DNA of 36,032 nt, from NCBI GenBank assembly GCA_003158455.1, contig PMJO01000097.1, positions 5,870 through 41,901 on the forward strand. The letters run 5' to 3'. The notes beneath the pieces were generated by a model. It worked only from the letters and a program-made list of their open reading frames with translations, ran no database searches and had not been told where the DNA came from. Positions within the stretch are counted from its first letter, which is position 1; each line of letters begins with the position of its first letter. Shown piece after piece: positions 14,931 through 23,808 of this stretch. Source of the DNA: Myxococcales bacterium (GTDB taxonomy: Bacteria; Myxococcota_A; Polyangia; Fen-1088). The position numbers and the translations under genes were made by a program.

Positions 14931-17900
14931 CTACTTGGGCTCGCATGCCTTCACTTCAACCGTGCGACTGCCGGGTGGGCCGTAGCGTTTGACCACTCCC
15001 AGTTCGGGCCAAAGCGGGTTCTTGCGTAGGATCGCCAGTACCGGTGCCTCCAGAGCGTCGGCGTCGGCGCCGTAGACACCAACATCGGGCCTCCGGTCAA
15101 GCGCGGATTCCTCGCCTAGATGCACGCGCGGGTTTCCCGCCAGTACGGCACCTGCCAGTTGCGATTTCAGCCCTTCCAGGGCCAGTTCTCGACTGTCAGC
15201 TGCCTCGCGCTGGGCGGGCGACCGGCAAGTCCGCACCACAATAGCTTGATCAAAAAATTGCCCTTCGAACGACTGGGGTGCCTCCCAGGGCTCGAGCTGC
15301 GCCGGCGATTTCGGCGCCCGCTGGAACCATTTGGGCGGCACGTCCAGGATCACCGCCCCGCGGTCCACCAGCCCGAGGACCAGCCGGCCGTCGGGCGCCT
15401 CGGCCATGGCCACCACGTCGGCCTCGGCCAAGGCCGGCACGGCCGGGTGAAGCGGCCGGGCCGCGCTTTCGCTCTCTAGCAGCCACAGCCCGCGCCCCGC
15501 CAGCCACACCCGCTTCGATTGATCCCGCATGACGATGCCGACCTCGTTGTCCAGCCCGCTGGGAGCGAGGGTCTGGCAGCTCCCCCAGCGCAGGTCGTAG
15601 AGGCACAGTCCTTGGTTGGTGGCGAGCAGCAAGCGGCCCTTGCTCCAGGCCAGCGCGTCTCGGATTTGCACGCGCACGCCGTTGATCGCTACCGGCAGAT
15701 CGTTGATGAGTGGCACGCCCCCTGCCTCGTTTAGATCAAGACGGGCCATGGCCCAGGCAAATGTGGCAAACGGCAGGCCGATCCAGGGCGGGCCGACACC
15801 CTGCACGAAGCGCAGCGGTTCACCCACCGCTGACTTGACCGACAAGATTCCCGCTTGCGTGTCGAGCCCGCTGCCCGAGCCAGCCAAGGCGCCGTGAGTG
15901 GAAGAGGGCATGCCCATCACCATGCGCCACTTTCCCGCCGAGAAATTCCACAGTCCCTCATTGTCGACGTTCCACAGTTGCTTGTCCGGGGTGGCGAAGG
16001 TGTCGTCGGGCTCCAGCGCGAGGTCTTCCTGGCTTGCAACCTTGAAGCCGCCGCCTATCCACTGGCCGGTGACAAAGGTGTCCTTCAACCCATGGATATG
16101 GCCGTTGTAGTAACGGGGCGTCCCGGCCTTGGCTACGATGATGTTGGTCTTGTCGTCGACGGGAATGCTCACCAGCGCGGCCCACACGCGCTCCTCGCCT
16201 TCGTTTCGCGCAGCTCCCATCAAGTCGCGCGGCGGCACCACGGTTTCGGGCACCGCCCGCCATGTCCCACGCGAATACAGCAAAGGCCCGCCGTGGCCGT
16301 AGAAGGCCAAGCCATCGCCCATGCGCACGATCTCGGTGGGGAGCGAGACAGAGTTTTGTCCGTCGAGCAAATGTCGATGCGTGCTGTTGGCGGTGATGTC
16401 GAGAAAACCGCCGCGGGCCAGAGTCAGGATAACCCGGTCACCGTCGCAATGGGCGCGGCCGACTGCGCGCAGGTCTCCCCTGGCGCCGTGCTGGACGTTG
16501 AAGCCCACCGACCCCATGGGCTTCCATTGCTTGACCTTGGTGTCGACCTGCACCACATCCTGGGCTGACACCACGATGGCGCCGGCCCCGCCCGGCGCGG
16601 CCAGGATCTGCGCGATGGGTGAATCCGGTGCCCCCGCCGGGACCTTCGCCCGATCGGAGCTTGCGGACCAGAGCGTGACCGCTTTCCCCCCGGCATCGAC
16701 CCGGACGATGAAGCTGGCAGGGCCCGCCGGCCGAGTGGTGCCGCCGAAAGCCCAGATCTGACCGTCGGCAAGTTCGCTTGTACCATGCAGGCCATCCCAG
16801 CCATCTTTGGCCGGGATATCCTTCATGGTGCCCGCCTGAAGATCGATGACTTGCAGCTTGGCTCCGCGGTCGTCGCGACCGCTCGCAACCCAAAGGCGAT
16901 CCTTGCTGTCGAGGAAGAAGCTCTTCGGCGCATCAAGGGGGTATTCTCGCCCGTTGGCCAGGTCCTTGAGTTTGTGCGCGAATCCTCGGCCCGAGCTCGA
17001 CCCATAGGGAACCCGGCACGGGTTGCTGGTGGCGACCAGCAGGCCAGCCTTTCGGTGGCCGATCCATTCCGGGCGCCCGCTTACCTCACCGACTTCAGTC
17101 AGGGAAAGGTCGGCCAGACTGACCCGCACGATCGCCCCATTGGCCAGGGCGGCATAGCTGCTGTTTTCGTCGCCCGGGCCGATGCAGACGAAGCTTCGTC
17201 GTGCCTGCCGTTCGCTTATCAAGCCGAAGGTCGCGCGATCAAACAGCAGCAGGTTTCCGGCACGGCCCAGGGCGAGCAGCCGATCCCCCACCAAGATACT
17301 GTCGCGCAGGGCATTCCGATCTGCGTGGTACTCAATCCCGAGGGTGGTGGACTTGCGCGCGCCGGCACGACCGCCCCGGCCTGCCCCGGCGGCCTCCTCT
17401 CGCATGTCCACCGATCGGTAGGCCAGCAGAAAGGCGCCACCGGCCAAGAGCGCGGAGCCCGCCACCAGTCCGACCAGAAGAGCACGACGGACCCGCGATC
17501 GGACTGGAGCGGGGAATTGGCCCGAATCACGAAGGGACGCAGGGCCGCTGGCTTTCGGAGCAGGGGCAAGCGGCGGGCGGTCGGTCGCGGGTAGCTTGCG
17601 GTTTTCACCGAGGGCTGCGGCGGGCGGCGCAGGTTTCTTGGTGGTGCCCGGAGGAGGAGTTCCTGTGCCAGGGCGTGGGGGAGCGGGCTGCACAGGTCTT
17701 GCCGGCGCTGCAGGGGTGGCAGCGGCACCGGGTCGCGCCAACTGGCCCGCCGGCCCCGGCGACACAGCCCTGGCGCCGAAACGAGGCACCAGCGGGACCG
17801 AGCCTCGCGCTGGTTCGCCGCCAGGCGGCGGCCGCACCGCAGAGGAAGGAGGCACCATACCACCCGCGCGGGGGCTGGGATCGCCCCCGGAAGTCGGCGG

Positions 17901-18272
17901 CTTGCGGGATGCAGGGACGACGGCCGGCCCTGGTCCGGCTCCCGAGGCTGGCGGTGTACCGGCTGGCGACGAGCCGGCAGCGCCTCCCGGTACCGCGAAG
18001 TCGGCGGGCTGAGGCAGCTTCAGCGCAGCAGCAAGTGCTCGCACCGCAGCCGACGCCGCTGGACTTGAATGGGGAGCTGGCGCCAACGTCGGGCTGCCTG
18101 CGGGCTGCGCGGGTTTGCCGGAGGAGGCCGTGGACGAAGATGGACCGGTTCCGGGCGAAGCGGCCCGCGTTCCTGGTGGAGGCGTCCGGCTAGGCGGTGA
18201 GCCGGGCGTGGGTGCATTCGATCCAGCATGGCCGCCTCCCTGAGGCGGTTTCGGGGGAGGTCCGGGTGACAT
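14931..18272 (-). CDS. Large Pro-rich, single-TM protein with propeller-like C-terminal domain
   Basis: I do not recognise a named family. The 1113-residue product opens with about 255 residues of Pro/Ala/Gly/Ser-rich, probably disordered sequence (MSPGPPPKPPQGGGHAGS onward). One transmembrane helix follows at about 262-285 (RRALLVGLVAGSALLAGG after an Arg-rich stop), then about 820 residues with many short beta blocks such as LLVGDRLLALGRAGNLLLFD, DRLWVASGRDD and GRLLLATNQGLCLYDLRWG. These resemble the sensor propellers of hybrid two-component regulators, but no kinase or output domain is present. The topology implied is a cytoplasmic disordered tail and a periplasmic propeller. ATG 18272 is preferred; the frame stays open 40 residues further without coding character. 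Several Cys residues occur near the C-terminus. Confidence 0.85.
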   Translation of the reverse strand: MSPGPPPKPPQGGGHAGSNAPTPGSPPSRTPPPGTRAASPGTGPSSSTASSGKPAQPAGSPTLAPAPHSSPAASAAVRALAAALKLPQPADFAVPGGAAGSSPAGTPPASGAGPGPAVVPASRKPPTSGGDPSPRAGGMVPPSSAVRPPPGGEPARGSVPLVPRFGARAVSPGPAGQLARPGAAATPAAPARPVQPAPPRPGTGTPPPGTTKKPAPPAAALGENRKLPATDRPPLAPAPKASGPASLRDSGQFPAPVRSRVRRALLVGLVAGSALLAGGAFLLAYRSVDMREEAAGAGRGGRAGARKSTTLGIEYHADRNALRDSILVGDRLLALGRAGNLLLFDRATFGLISERQARRSFVCIGPGDENSSYAALANGAIVRVSLADLSLTEVGEVSGRPEWIGHRKAGLLVATSNPCRVPYGSSSGRGFAHKLKDLANGREYPLDAPKSFFLDSKDRLWVASGRDDRGAKLQVIDLQAGTMKDIPAKDGWDGLHGTSELADGQIWAFGGTTRPAGPASFIVRVDAGGKAVTLWSASSDRAKVPAGAPDSPIAQILAAPGGAGAIVVSAQDVVQVDTKVKQWKPMGSVGFNVQHGARGDLRAVGRAHCDGDRVILTLARGGFLDITANSTHRHLLDGQNSVSLPTEIVRMGDGLAFYGHGGPLLYSRGTWRAVPETVVPPRDLMGAARNEGEERVWAALVSIPVDDKTNIIVAKAGTPRYYNGHIHGLKDTFVTGQWIGGGFKVASQEDLALEPDDTFATPDKQLWNVDNEGLWNFSAGKWRMVMGMPSSTHGALAGSGSGLDTQAGILSVKSAVGEPLRFVQGVGPPWIGLPFATFAWAMARLDLNEAGGVPLINDLPVAINGVRVQIRDALAWSKGRLLLATNQGLCLYDLRWGSCQTLAPSGLDNEVGIVMRDQSKRVWLAGRGLWLLESESAARPLHPAVPALAEADVVAMAEAPDGRLVLGLVDRGAVILDVPPKWFQRAPKSPAQLEPWEAPQSFEGQFFDQAIVVRTCRSPAQREAADSRELALEGLKSQLAGAVLAGNPRVHLGEESALDRRPDVGVYGADADALEAPVLAILRKNPLWPELGVVKRYGPPGSRTVEVKACEPK

Positions 18273-18285
18273 TCGGCTGGGGACT

Positions 18286-18291
18286 AGGATA
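18286..18291 (-). promoter_or_regulatory. Candidate -10 element of the propeller-protein gene
   Basis: Read on the minus strand the sequence is TATCCT, ending 13 nt before the start at 18272. No Shine-Dalgarno sequence is visible in between. The matching -35 is not clear. Confidence 0.3.
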
Positions 18292-18345
18292 CACGACGTT
18301 CCCGGCCCGCGATACGCACAGTCTCCGGTCATGCGAGATCTGGAC

Positions 18346-18360
18346 ACCGCTGGCAGCGGT
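18346..18360. promoter_or_regulatory. Perfect 15-bp palindrome, possible operator
   Basis: ACCGCTG (18346-18352) and CAGCGGT (18354-18360) are exact reverse complements around a single central base. It lies 74-88 nt upstream of the propeller-protein start, in a 193-nt intergenic stretch. The symmetry fits a dimeric repressor site, but no regulator gene is adjacent. Confidence 0.35.
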
Positions 18361-18465
18361 AACAATCTCAGCCACCTACGGCACGCCGACATTCACCTCT
18401 TCACTTGTTGGGTTGACGCAAGCCTCAGTCAGGCCAGCGGCCCGCAATTTTCCGACAGGCTGTAG

Positions 18466-19275
18466 CTAGAAACCGAAGCCCACCGTCACCGACGGGTGGA
18501 TCACGTAGAAGGTGTTGTCGCTGATGTGGCTGCCCACGTTGCCGAACTTGTTGGGCACGGGGTGGAGATTGGCGTTGTCTTCCCAGGTGTACGAGACATC
18601 GATGGCCAGGCTGCGCACGAAGGTGACGCCCGCGTAGAGGAAGAAGCCGTTCTCCATCATCCACTCCAGGCCGCCCTGCGTGTACACGCCCCAGATATTC
18701 AGGGTGCTGATGTCCTCGGCGTAGCTCAAGGTGACGATGCCGACGCCGATCACCGGGGTCAGATTGTACAGCAGGATGTGCGAGACCGCGGTCAGGCTCA
18801 GGCTGCGCCCCTTGACCTTGTAGTTGTCCATCACCAGCCCGGGCGCCAGCTCGACCCCCAGGCGGGTGAAGAACAGGTAGCGTACCCTCAGGGTGGGGCC
18901 GAAGGTTTCGGCGTACATGCCGGCGCCGACGCCGAACGGCTTCTCGTCGCGCGCGATGAAGCCCGGACGCCAGCGGGTGGCGGGCAGGCCGGTGGCGTGT
19001 ACGAAACGCTCGGCGCGGGCGAAGCCGATCTGTTCGGCGCCGAGGCGCAGCTTCAGCCACTCGGCATTTTCCGCGTTGCGCACGCGCTCGACCGCCTGGA
19101 CCAGCTCGCCGACGTAGAGTCGGCGCACCACCGCGCTGAGCGGGTTGGGTTCTTCGTAGACGAAGGTCTTCTCCTGTTCCACCTCGAGCAACTCCTGCGC
19201 ATGGGCCAGGCCGGCGAGGCAAAGCATGGGCAAGGCGAGGACGAGGCCAAAGCGAAGGTAGGCGTGATGATTCAT
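18466..19275 (-). CDS. Secreted SH3-like plus outer-membrane beta-barrel protein
   Basis: The 269-residue product has a clear signal peptide (LRFGLVLALPMLCLAGLAHA, likely cut before QELLEVE). A short SH3-like segment (about 35-85: VYEEPNPLSAVVRRLYVGE to AEQIGFARAERF) is followed by about 170 residues of alternating aromatic/hydrophobic strands typical of small outer-membrane barrels, ending GFGF with a C-terminal Phe. I do not recognise a specific family. ATG 19275 overlaps the upstream hydrolase stop as ATGA, so the two are translationally coupled. The SH3-like part may touch peptidoglycan while the barrel sits in the outer membrane; this is inference. Confidence 0.82.
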   Translation of the reverse strand: MNHHAYLRFGLVLALPMLCLAGLAHAQELLEVEQEKTFVYEEPNPLSAVVRRLYVGELVQAVERVRNAENAEWLKLRLGAEQIGFARAERFVHATGLPATRWRPGFIARDEKPFGVGAGMYAETFGPTLRVRYLFFTRLGVELAPGLVMDNYKVKGRSLSLTAVSHILLYNLTPVIGVGIVTLSYAEDISTLNIWGVYTQGGLEWMMENGFFLYAGVTFVRSLAIDVSYTWEDNANLHPVPNKFGNVGSHISDNTFYVIHPSVTVGFGF

Positions 19276-20198
19276 GGCGGGGATGGCTTTTGGTTGCGCA
19301 CGAACTTCTCGATCAGGGTGGTGACCACCTGGGCGTGGCTTTCGTCGGGGCAATGGCCGGCGCCTTCCAGGATGTGCAGCTCCGATTGCGGCACGTTCTC
19401 CTTGAGGAAGGCGGCGTCGGCCACGGGGAACAGAGGGTCATCCATGCCCCAGAGAATGAGCGTGGGCGTCCGTAGCGCGCCGAGTTGGCTGCGGAAATTG
19501 GCGCGGAAGCTCGACACCGCCGTCCAGATGGCGGGATCGCTCGCGACGAAGCGCCGCCAGAAGGCCTGATCCCCCTCGGTCCAGTCGATCAAGCTGCGCC
19601 CTCGTTTGATCGTCATCTGCCCCAGGTTCACACCGCTCTTCTGCTTGGCGATCTGCTTGAGGAAGCCGGCGGTCTCCAAGATCCCGGCGGTGTCGATCAG
19701 GGTCATGGTTTCTATGTAGCGGGGCTGGTTCAGGGCCGCGGCGATGCACACGTGGCCGCCGAGCGAATGGCAGACCAGGTGCACCGGCCCGGACTCGACC
19801 CGATCCAGGAATTCGCGCAGGGTTTGCCCGTACGAGTCCACGGTGTAGTGCTCGTCGAAGCTCGCCGATTCGCCGAAGCCGGGCAGGTCGAAGGCGAGCA
19901 CCCGATGGCGTTGCGCAAGTTCCGCCAGCATCGGACCGTAGCTGCAGAGGTTGCCGGCGTAGCCATGGATCAGGACCCAAGGCGGACCCGCATCCGGCTC
20001 GGCGGGTCCCAGGTCGACAAAACGCACGACCGCGCTCGGCAGGTGCATGCGTCGTGGCGCCTGCCCCAGGTTGGCGAAGGTGCGCGTGCAGCGCTCGGCA
20101 GCAGGCACGTCCTGCCAATTCTCGAATCCTCCCGGGGTGCCGGCGGAGGCGATTCGCGTCAGCGCCAGGCAAAGCAAGCCGGCGGCCCAAGCCCTCAT
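19272..20198 (-). CDS. Secreted alpha/beta-fold hydrolase
   Basis: The 308-residue protein has a signal peptide (MRAWAAGLLCLALTRIASA) and an alpha/beta hydrolase core: the oxyanion-loop motif LIHGYAGN at about 76-83, the nucleophile elbow VCHSLGGH with Ser145, an acid region LILWGMDDPLFPV, and the catalytic His in EGAGHCPDES. The elbow has Cys in place of the first Gly of GxSxG, which is tolerated in some members. Likely acts on an ester or amide in the periplasm; substrate unknown. It starts 14 nt after the DUF6807 gene end and overlaps the barrel gene downstream, forming a three-gene operon. No clear ribosome site precedes it. Confidence 0.88.
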   Translation of the reverse strand: MRAWAAGLLCLALTRIASAGTPGGFENWQDVPAAERCTRTFANLGQAPRRMHLPSAVVRFVDLGPAEPDAGPPWVLIHGYAGNLCSYGPMLAELAQRHRVLAFDLPGFGESASFDEHYTVDSYGQTLREFLDRVESGPVHLVCHSLGGHVCIAAALNQPRYIETMTLIDTAGILETAGFLKQIAKQKSGVNLGQMTIKRGRSLIDWTEGDQAFWRRFVASDPAIWTAVSSFRANFRSQLGALRTPTLILWGMDDPLFPVADAAFLKENVPQSELHILEGAGHCPDESHAQVVTTLIEKFVRNQKPSPP

Positions 20199-20211
20199 GC
20201 CGGCGACGCTA

Positions 20212-21567
20212 TCACGGAAATGACCGCGAGATACTGTCCCCGGTTGAATCCAACCTCACCTCGACCTCGGGCGGATTTGCGAAGTCGTTCCACAGTCGAT
20301 CGAACAGCTTGCTGTCCGGCTTGCCGTCGAGCACGACGAACCGGTATTGCAGCCTCAGCAGTTCCCCCGGGCGTACGGTGATTGGTCCGTTCTTGGTGGG
20401 GGCAAAGCCCATGACTGGCTCTTCCGGATCGATGAACACAGCCTCGCGCTGCTTGCGGTTTTGCGGGTGGGACAGGATGGCCACGCCGGCCAGCTTGCCG
20501 CCGCTCTTGCCGCCCAGGTAGCACCAACGTGCCGTCTCCCCCTGCGCTTTGGCGCGCTCCTGCCCTTCGGAGGTCAAGAAGAGCGAATTGTCCGCTCCCT
20601 GCCAATCGCGGTTGCCGCGCATGGTGATCCCGCCAAACGGATTTTCGCCCAAGATGACCTGATTGCCAGTAGCTTCCTGGGTTGACTGCAAGTCCACTAC
20701 GAAATAGGGAGCCCGACTTGCATCGCGAAATGCGTTCACCGACCAGCCTTCGCGCAACACAGTGGTGTTGGGCCGGGTGTCCAGGTCGGTAAAGAATTGG
20801 TGCGAGTTGAACCCACCCCGAAACGGACCGCTCCATAGGGTAGCTACCGATTCCGTGGCCGCGCGGCCCTTCCTAAGGCCGGTGTCCCAAAAGTCTGGAT
20901 GGCTGCCTTCACACTCCACTTTCTGCCAGCCGGACCAGATGCCGTGCTGATAGGGTTTCTCCCTGGGATAGTCGTCCGTGACCACCACGCCAGCGGGCGA
21001 GTAGAGAGGATGAAGATAGCCATTGCGCCAGTACGCGGGCGCGATGTCCTTGCGGCGGGGCTGGCGCTGGGTCTGATAGGCGAGGATGGGCTTGCCGTCG
21101 ATGGTCAGGCTCACGCCGGCAAGGGCTTGCACGGCCAGCAAGCCGCCCTTCCCGGATGCAGCCGCGGATTCGCGTTCTTCCGCCAGGTAGATTGCCTGCG
21201 CGCCCGCCTTCAGCGCCTTGGCCTTGAAAGCCACCTGCCCGTCCCCCTGCATCTGCGACGGCACACTGGCGCCGTTCGGCGTTCGCACCCGCACGGAGCG
21301 GACCAGCGGCCGTTCTGGCAGAAGGGCGCTCATCACGGCGTCCTCGCGTGCAAGCGAACCAGCCTTGACGGTAATCTTCCAACGCCGATGAAGTTGTGAG
21401 GCAGCGGGTTCAGCGGGCGGCTGGGGTTTCACCTCAGGCGTGGGTTTCGCGGGGATTTGCGGCGAAACGGGCTCGCTGGGCGGGGGCTCCGACGGCTCGG
21501 ATTCGTGGCAGGCCGAAGTGCCCAGCACGGTGTAGAGCAAGGCCAGGGGAAGAGCAGATCGAAACAT
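20212..21567 (-). CDS. DUF6807 (PmoA-like) lipoprotein
   Basis: The 451-residue product has a signal peptide ending in a probable lipobox (LGTSAC, Cys20), then a Pro/Glu-rich linker to about residue 55, as in surface or periplasmic lipoproteins. The rest matches the DUF6807 or PmoA-like family: SLTIDGKPILAYQ, NGYLHPLYSPAGVVVTDDYP, the conserved HGIWSGW, and the region VILGENPFGGITMRGNRDW. These proteins often occur near carbohydrate-use genes, and their reaction is unclear. It is the first gene of a three-gene minus-strand operon with the hydrolase and the barrel protein. A 111-nt gap separates it from the upstream permease gene. Confidence 0.85.
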   Translation of the reverse strand: MFRSALPLALLYTVLGTSACHESEPSEPPPSEPVSPQIPAKPTPEVKPQPPAEPAASQLHRRWKITVKAGSLAREDAVMSALLPERPLVRSVRVRTPNGASVPSQMQGDGQVAFKAKALKAGAQAIYLAEERESAAASGKGGLLAVQALAGVSLTIDGKPILAYQTQRQPRRKDIAPAYWRNGYLHPLYSPAGVVVTDDYPREKPYQHGIWSGWQKVECEGSHPDFWDTGLRKGRAATESVATLWSGPFRGGFNSHQFFTDLDTRPNTTVLREGWSVNAFRDASRAPYFVVDLQSTQEATGNQVILGENPFGGITMRGNRDWQGADNSLFLTSEGQERAKAQGETARWCYLGGKSGGKLAGVAILSHPQNRKQREAVFIDPEEPVMGFAPTKNGPITVRPGELLRLQYRFVVLDGKPDSKLFDRLWNDFANPPEVEVRLDSTGDSISRSFP

Positions 21568-21678
21568 GGTCCGAAACTAACCCAGAGCGCGCGGCTCGGG
21601 AAGAGGATGCTGGAGGTTCACCTAGCCGCAAACGCTTCCGGGACGGCGTCACTGCCCTGCATGGTTGTTGATGTGGTC

Positions 21679-22947
21679 CTACTTACGTTTTTGTAGCCAA
21701 TAGGCCAGCAGTCCGACCGCAAGGGTGGCCAGACCTACCAGGCTTTCGCGCGGTCGCTGGGCCACAGTGAAAGCGGTGGACCCGAGCACGAAAACCAGAA
21801 ACACAGCCGGCACCCATGGCCAGCCCGGAACCTTGAGCACCGGGCCCTGCTTGTGTCGCTGCCACACCAGGCCTACCACAGTGGCCGCGAAGACCAGACC
21901 CAAGGTGAAACCGACATAGGTCAGCAAGCTGGCGAAGCCCGCCGTCCACAGGGCCGCGATGCCGATCGCGGTTTGCGCCAGGAGCGCGAGGCGCGGGGGC
22001 CGGCCCGGCCGCACCGCCAGCACCCGCGGCAGAAAGCCGTCGGCCGCCATGCGCGCCGCCACCTGGGGCCCGGCCATCACCAGCGACGAAATGCAGATCG
22101 CGATCACAAAGGCAATCAAGACTGAGAGCAACTGCGCCAGGCGCGGCCCGCCCAGAACCAGGGCCGCGATGCGGCCCACGTCGATCCTGCCCGCGAGCAA
22201 CGCCGCCGGCGTCCCCAGCACGAAGACGGCGTTCAATCCGAGGTAGAGCGCGGTCACGATGGCGGTTCCCAGGATGAGGGCCCGGGGCAGGTTCTTCCTC
22301 GGCTCTGCCACCTCGCCGCCCACGTATACGGCCGCGTTCCAGCCCTGGTAGCTGTAGGACACAATCACCAAAGCCACACCCAGGCCCGCCATCCGGCCCG
22401 GGGCTGCCACATTGTGCAGCCCTTCGTGTGCCAACTGCCCCATCCCGAATCCGGTGAACAGCGTGATCACTACCAGCTCGATGCCGACGGCGATGGTTTG
22501 CGCTCGTGCCCCCGCAGTCAGAGACACCGCGTGCGTGGCGGCTGCGACCAGGATGAGCACGGTTCCCGTCAATCGGGGCGAGGCCAACGCGGCGCAGCCC
22601 AGGGCGGACATATACTGCCCAAACGCATAGCCCAGCACGCCCAGCGGGACCGCAAAACCCACCAGCAGCGAAATCCAACCGGCCAGGTAGCCGAGCACCG
22701 GATGCAGGGTGCGCGACAAAAATACGTATTCGCCCCCGGACTCCGGAATGTGCCGGGCGAGTGCGCCGTAGCACAAAGCCCCGAGCAAGGCGATTAGCCC
22801 GCCCAGCACCCAAGCCAGCAGCACCAGCCACGCCGAACCCAGATCGGCTATCAGGAGACCGCTGGTAGTGAACACACCCGTGCCCACCATGTTTGCCACG
22901 ACCAGGGCTGTCGCACTGCCCAGCCCGAGACGTCGTCCGCTGTCCAT
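21679..22947 (-). CDS. APC family amino acid permease
   Basis: The 422-residue protein is almost entirely hydrophobic, with about twelve transmembrane helices. The N-terminal block SATALVVANMVGTGVFTTSG is the TM1 GTGVF substrate-site motif of the APC superfamily, followed by PESGGEYVFLSRTLHP and, in the middle, SYSYQGWNAAVYVGGEVAEP, as in LAT/cationic-type transporters. It should import or exchange amino acids or related amines at the inner membrane. The particular substrate is not readable. It follows the PilZ gene on the same strand after 68 nt. Start ATG 22947 gives the usual short cytoplasmic N-terminus. Confidence 0.92.
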   Translation of the reverse strand: MDSGRRLGLGSATALVVANMVGTGVFTTSGLLIADLGSAWLVLLAWVLGGLIALLGALCYGALARHIPESGGEYVFLSRTLHPVLGYLAGWISLLVGFAVPLGVLGYAFGQYMSALGCAALASPRLTGTVLILVAAATHAVSLTAGARAQTIAVGIELVVITLFTGFGMGQLAHEGLHNVAAPGRMAGLGVALVIVSYSYQGWNAAVYVGGEVAEPRKNLPRALILGTAIVTALYLGLNAVFVLGTPAALLAGRIDVGRIAALVLGGPRLAQLLSVLIAFVIAICISSLVMAGPQVAARMAADGFLPRVLAVRPGRPPRLALLAQTAIGIAALWTAGFASLLTYVGFTLGLVFAATVVGLVWQRHKQGPVLKVPGWPWVPAVFLVFVLGSTAFTVAQRPRESLVGLATLAVGLLAYWLQKRK

Positions 22948-23015
22948 TGCAGCCTACTTCACCACACCAGCCGCCCTGCCGTCGAGATACACTTCGGCTC
23001 TGCGGTCTGCTCGCC

Positions 23016-23771
23016 CTACTTAGCTTTGCGCTGCAATGCCAGAACCAGCCGCGCCCAGGCGTCACGCTCGTCATCCGAAGTGAACGAGAATTCCACGCTT
23101 GCCACTCGCGCTGCCCGCTTGCGCTCGGCGCTCTTTTCCACGCGCAGGACTCGCCCCACGACGTGACGCGAATTCCTCGCCGCGCTCCTGGGTGCCTCAG
23201 GCACGGTCAAATCGACGCCATCGCCTGCCGCGAGCGGCAGCGAAGTCTCCACCGATATGCCACCTGCAGCCAGGTTGCGGATGCGCGCCCGCTCGTCACT
23301 TTGCCCGTCAGTCGGCTGGCTGGATTCCCCTCCCGCGGCCAGCTTCGCGGGCAGCCGAACGCTGACCCGCGGATACTGGCGGCGCTGTTCGGTTTCCACC
23401 CTGACCAGTCGCTGCAGGGCCGCGGTGACCGGCGGGCCGTTGGCCACGCGCAGAATCGCCGCGTGGCCGGTGTGACGACCGGTGCCGCTCGCGTAGCGAA
23501 CCACCGCCTCATGCCCCGCCTCGAGCCCTTCCGGGGACGTCGGGAGGTCGGGAAAGGTGACGAGCACCTCGCCCGGGCGCAAACTAAAGACAAACCCACG
23601 CAACGGCGTGAGGGACCCATTGGGGAAGATCTCCACCCATTGGCCCAGGACAAGCTGGGCATTCTGCTCGATGGTCCTTGGCCGCGGGCGAAGACTGGGG
23701 AGGAGGTGGGGCAGTGGAATCGGAGCCATGGGGTTCCCCAATCCCGTATCGGCTCGCTCGCGCAACCACAT
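23016..23771 (-). CDS. PilZ domain protein, probable c-di-GMP receptor
   Basis: The N-terminal part (about 35-125) resembles the PilZN/YcgR-like domain (GQWVEIFPNGSL, RGFVFSLRPGEVLVTFP). It leads into a PilZ domain with the RxxxR motif RRQYPR and the second motif NLAAGG, in which the usual Ser of (D/N)xSxxG is Ala. Binding of c-di-GMP is therefore likely but not certain. C-terminal residues include ASVEFSFTSDDERDAWARLV. ATG 23771 sits inside a TATTAT sequence that looks like a -10 element; if used, ATG 23729 (237 residues, GGGGA upstream) would be the real start. It lies 37 nt after the alcohol dehydrogenase gene and probably belongs to the same transcript or has its own promoter. Confidence 0.83.
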   Translation of the reverse strand: MWLRERADTGLGNPMAPIPLPHLLPSLRPRPRTIEQNAQLVLGQWVEIFPNGSLTPLRGFVFSLRPGEVLVTFPDLPTSPEGLEAGHEAVVRYASGTGRHTGHAAILRVANGPPVTAALQRLVRVETEQRRQYPRVSVRLPAKLAAGGESSQPTDGQSDERARIRNLAAGGISVETSLPLAAGDGVDLTVPEAPRSAARNSRHVVGRVLRVEKSAERKRAARVASVEFSFTSDDERDAWARLVLALQRKAK

Positions 23772-23808
23772 AATAGCTATCTACTCTCTCCACCTCGAAG
23801 TGCGCAAG

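Noticed and set aside
18273-18392. N-terminal extension of the propeller gene by 40 residues
   Set aside because: The added residues are not continuous in character with the Pro-rich start, and the extension covers the -10-like element and the 15-bp palindrome.
18496-20381. Two long plus-strand frames (18496-19569 and 19485-20381)
   Set aside because: Both are antisense to the barrel and hydrolase genes, which carry signal peptides and catalytic motifs and are coupled by an ATGA overlap.
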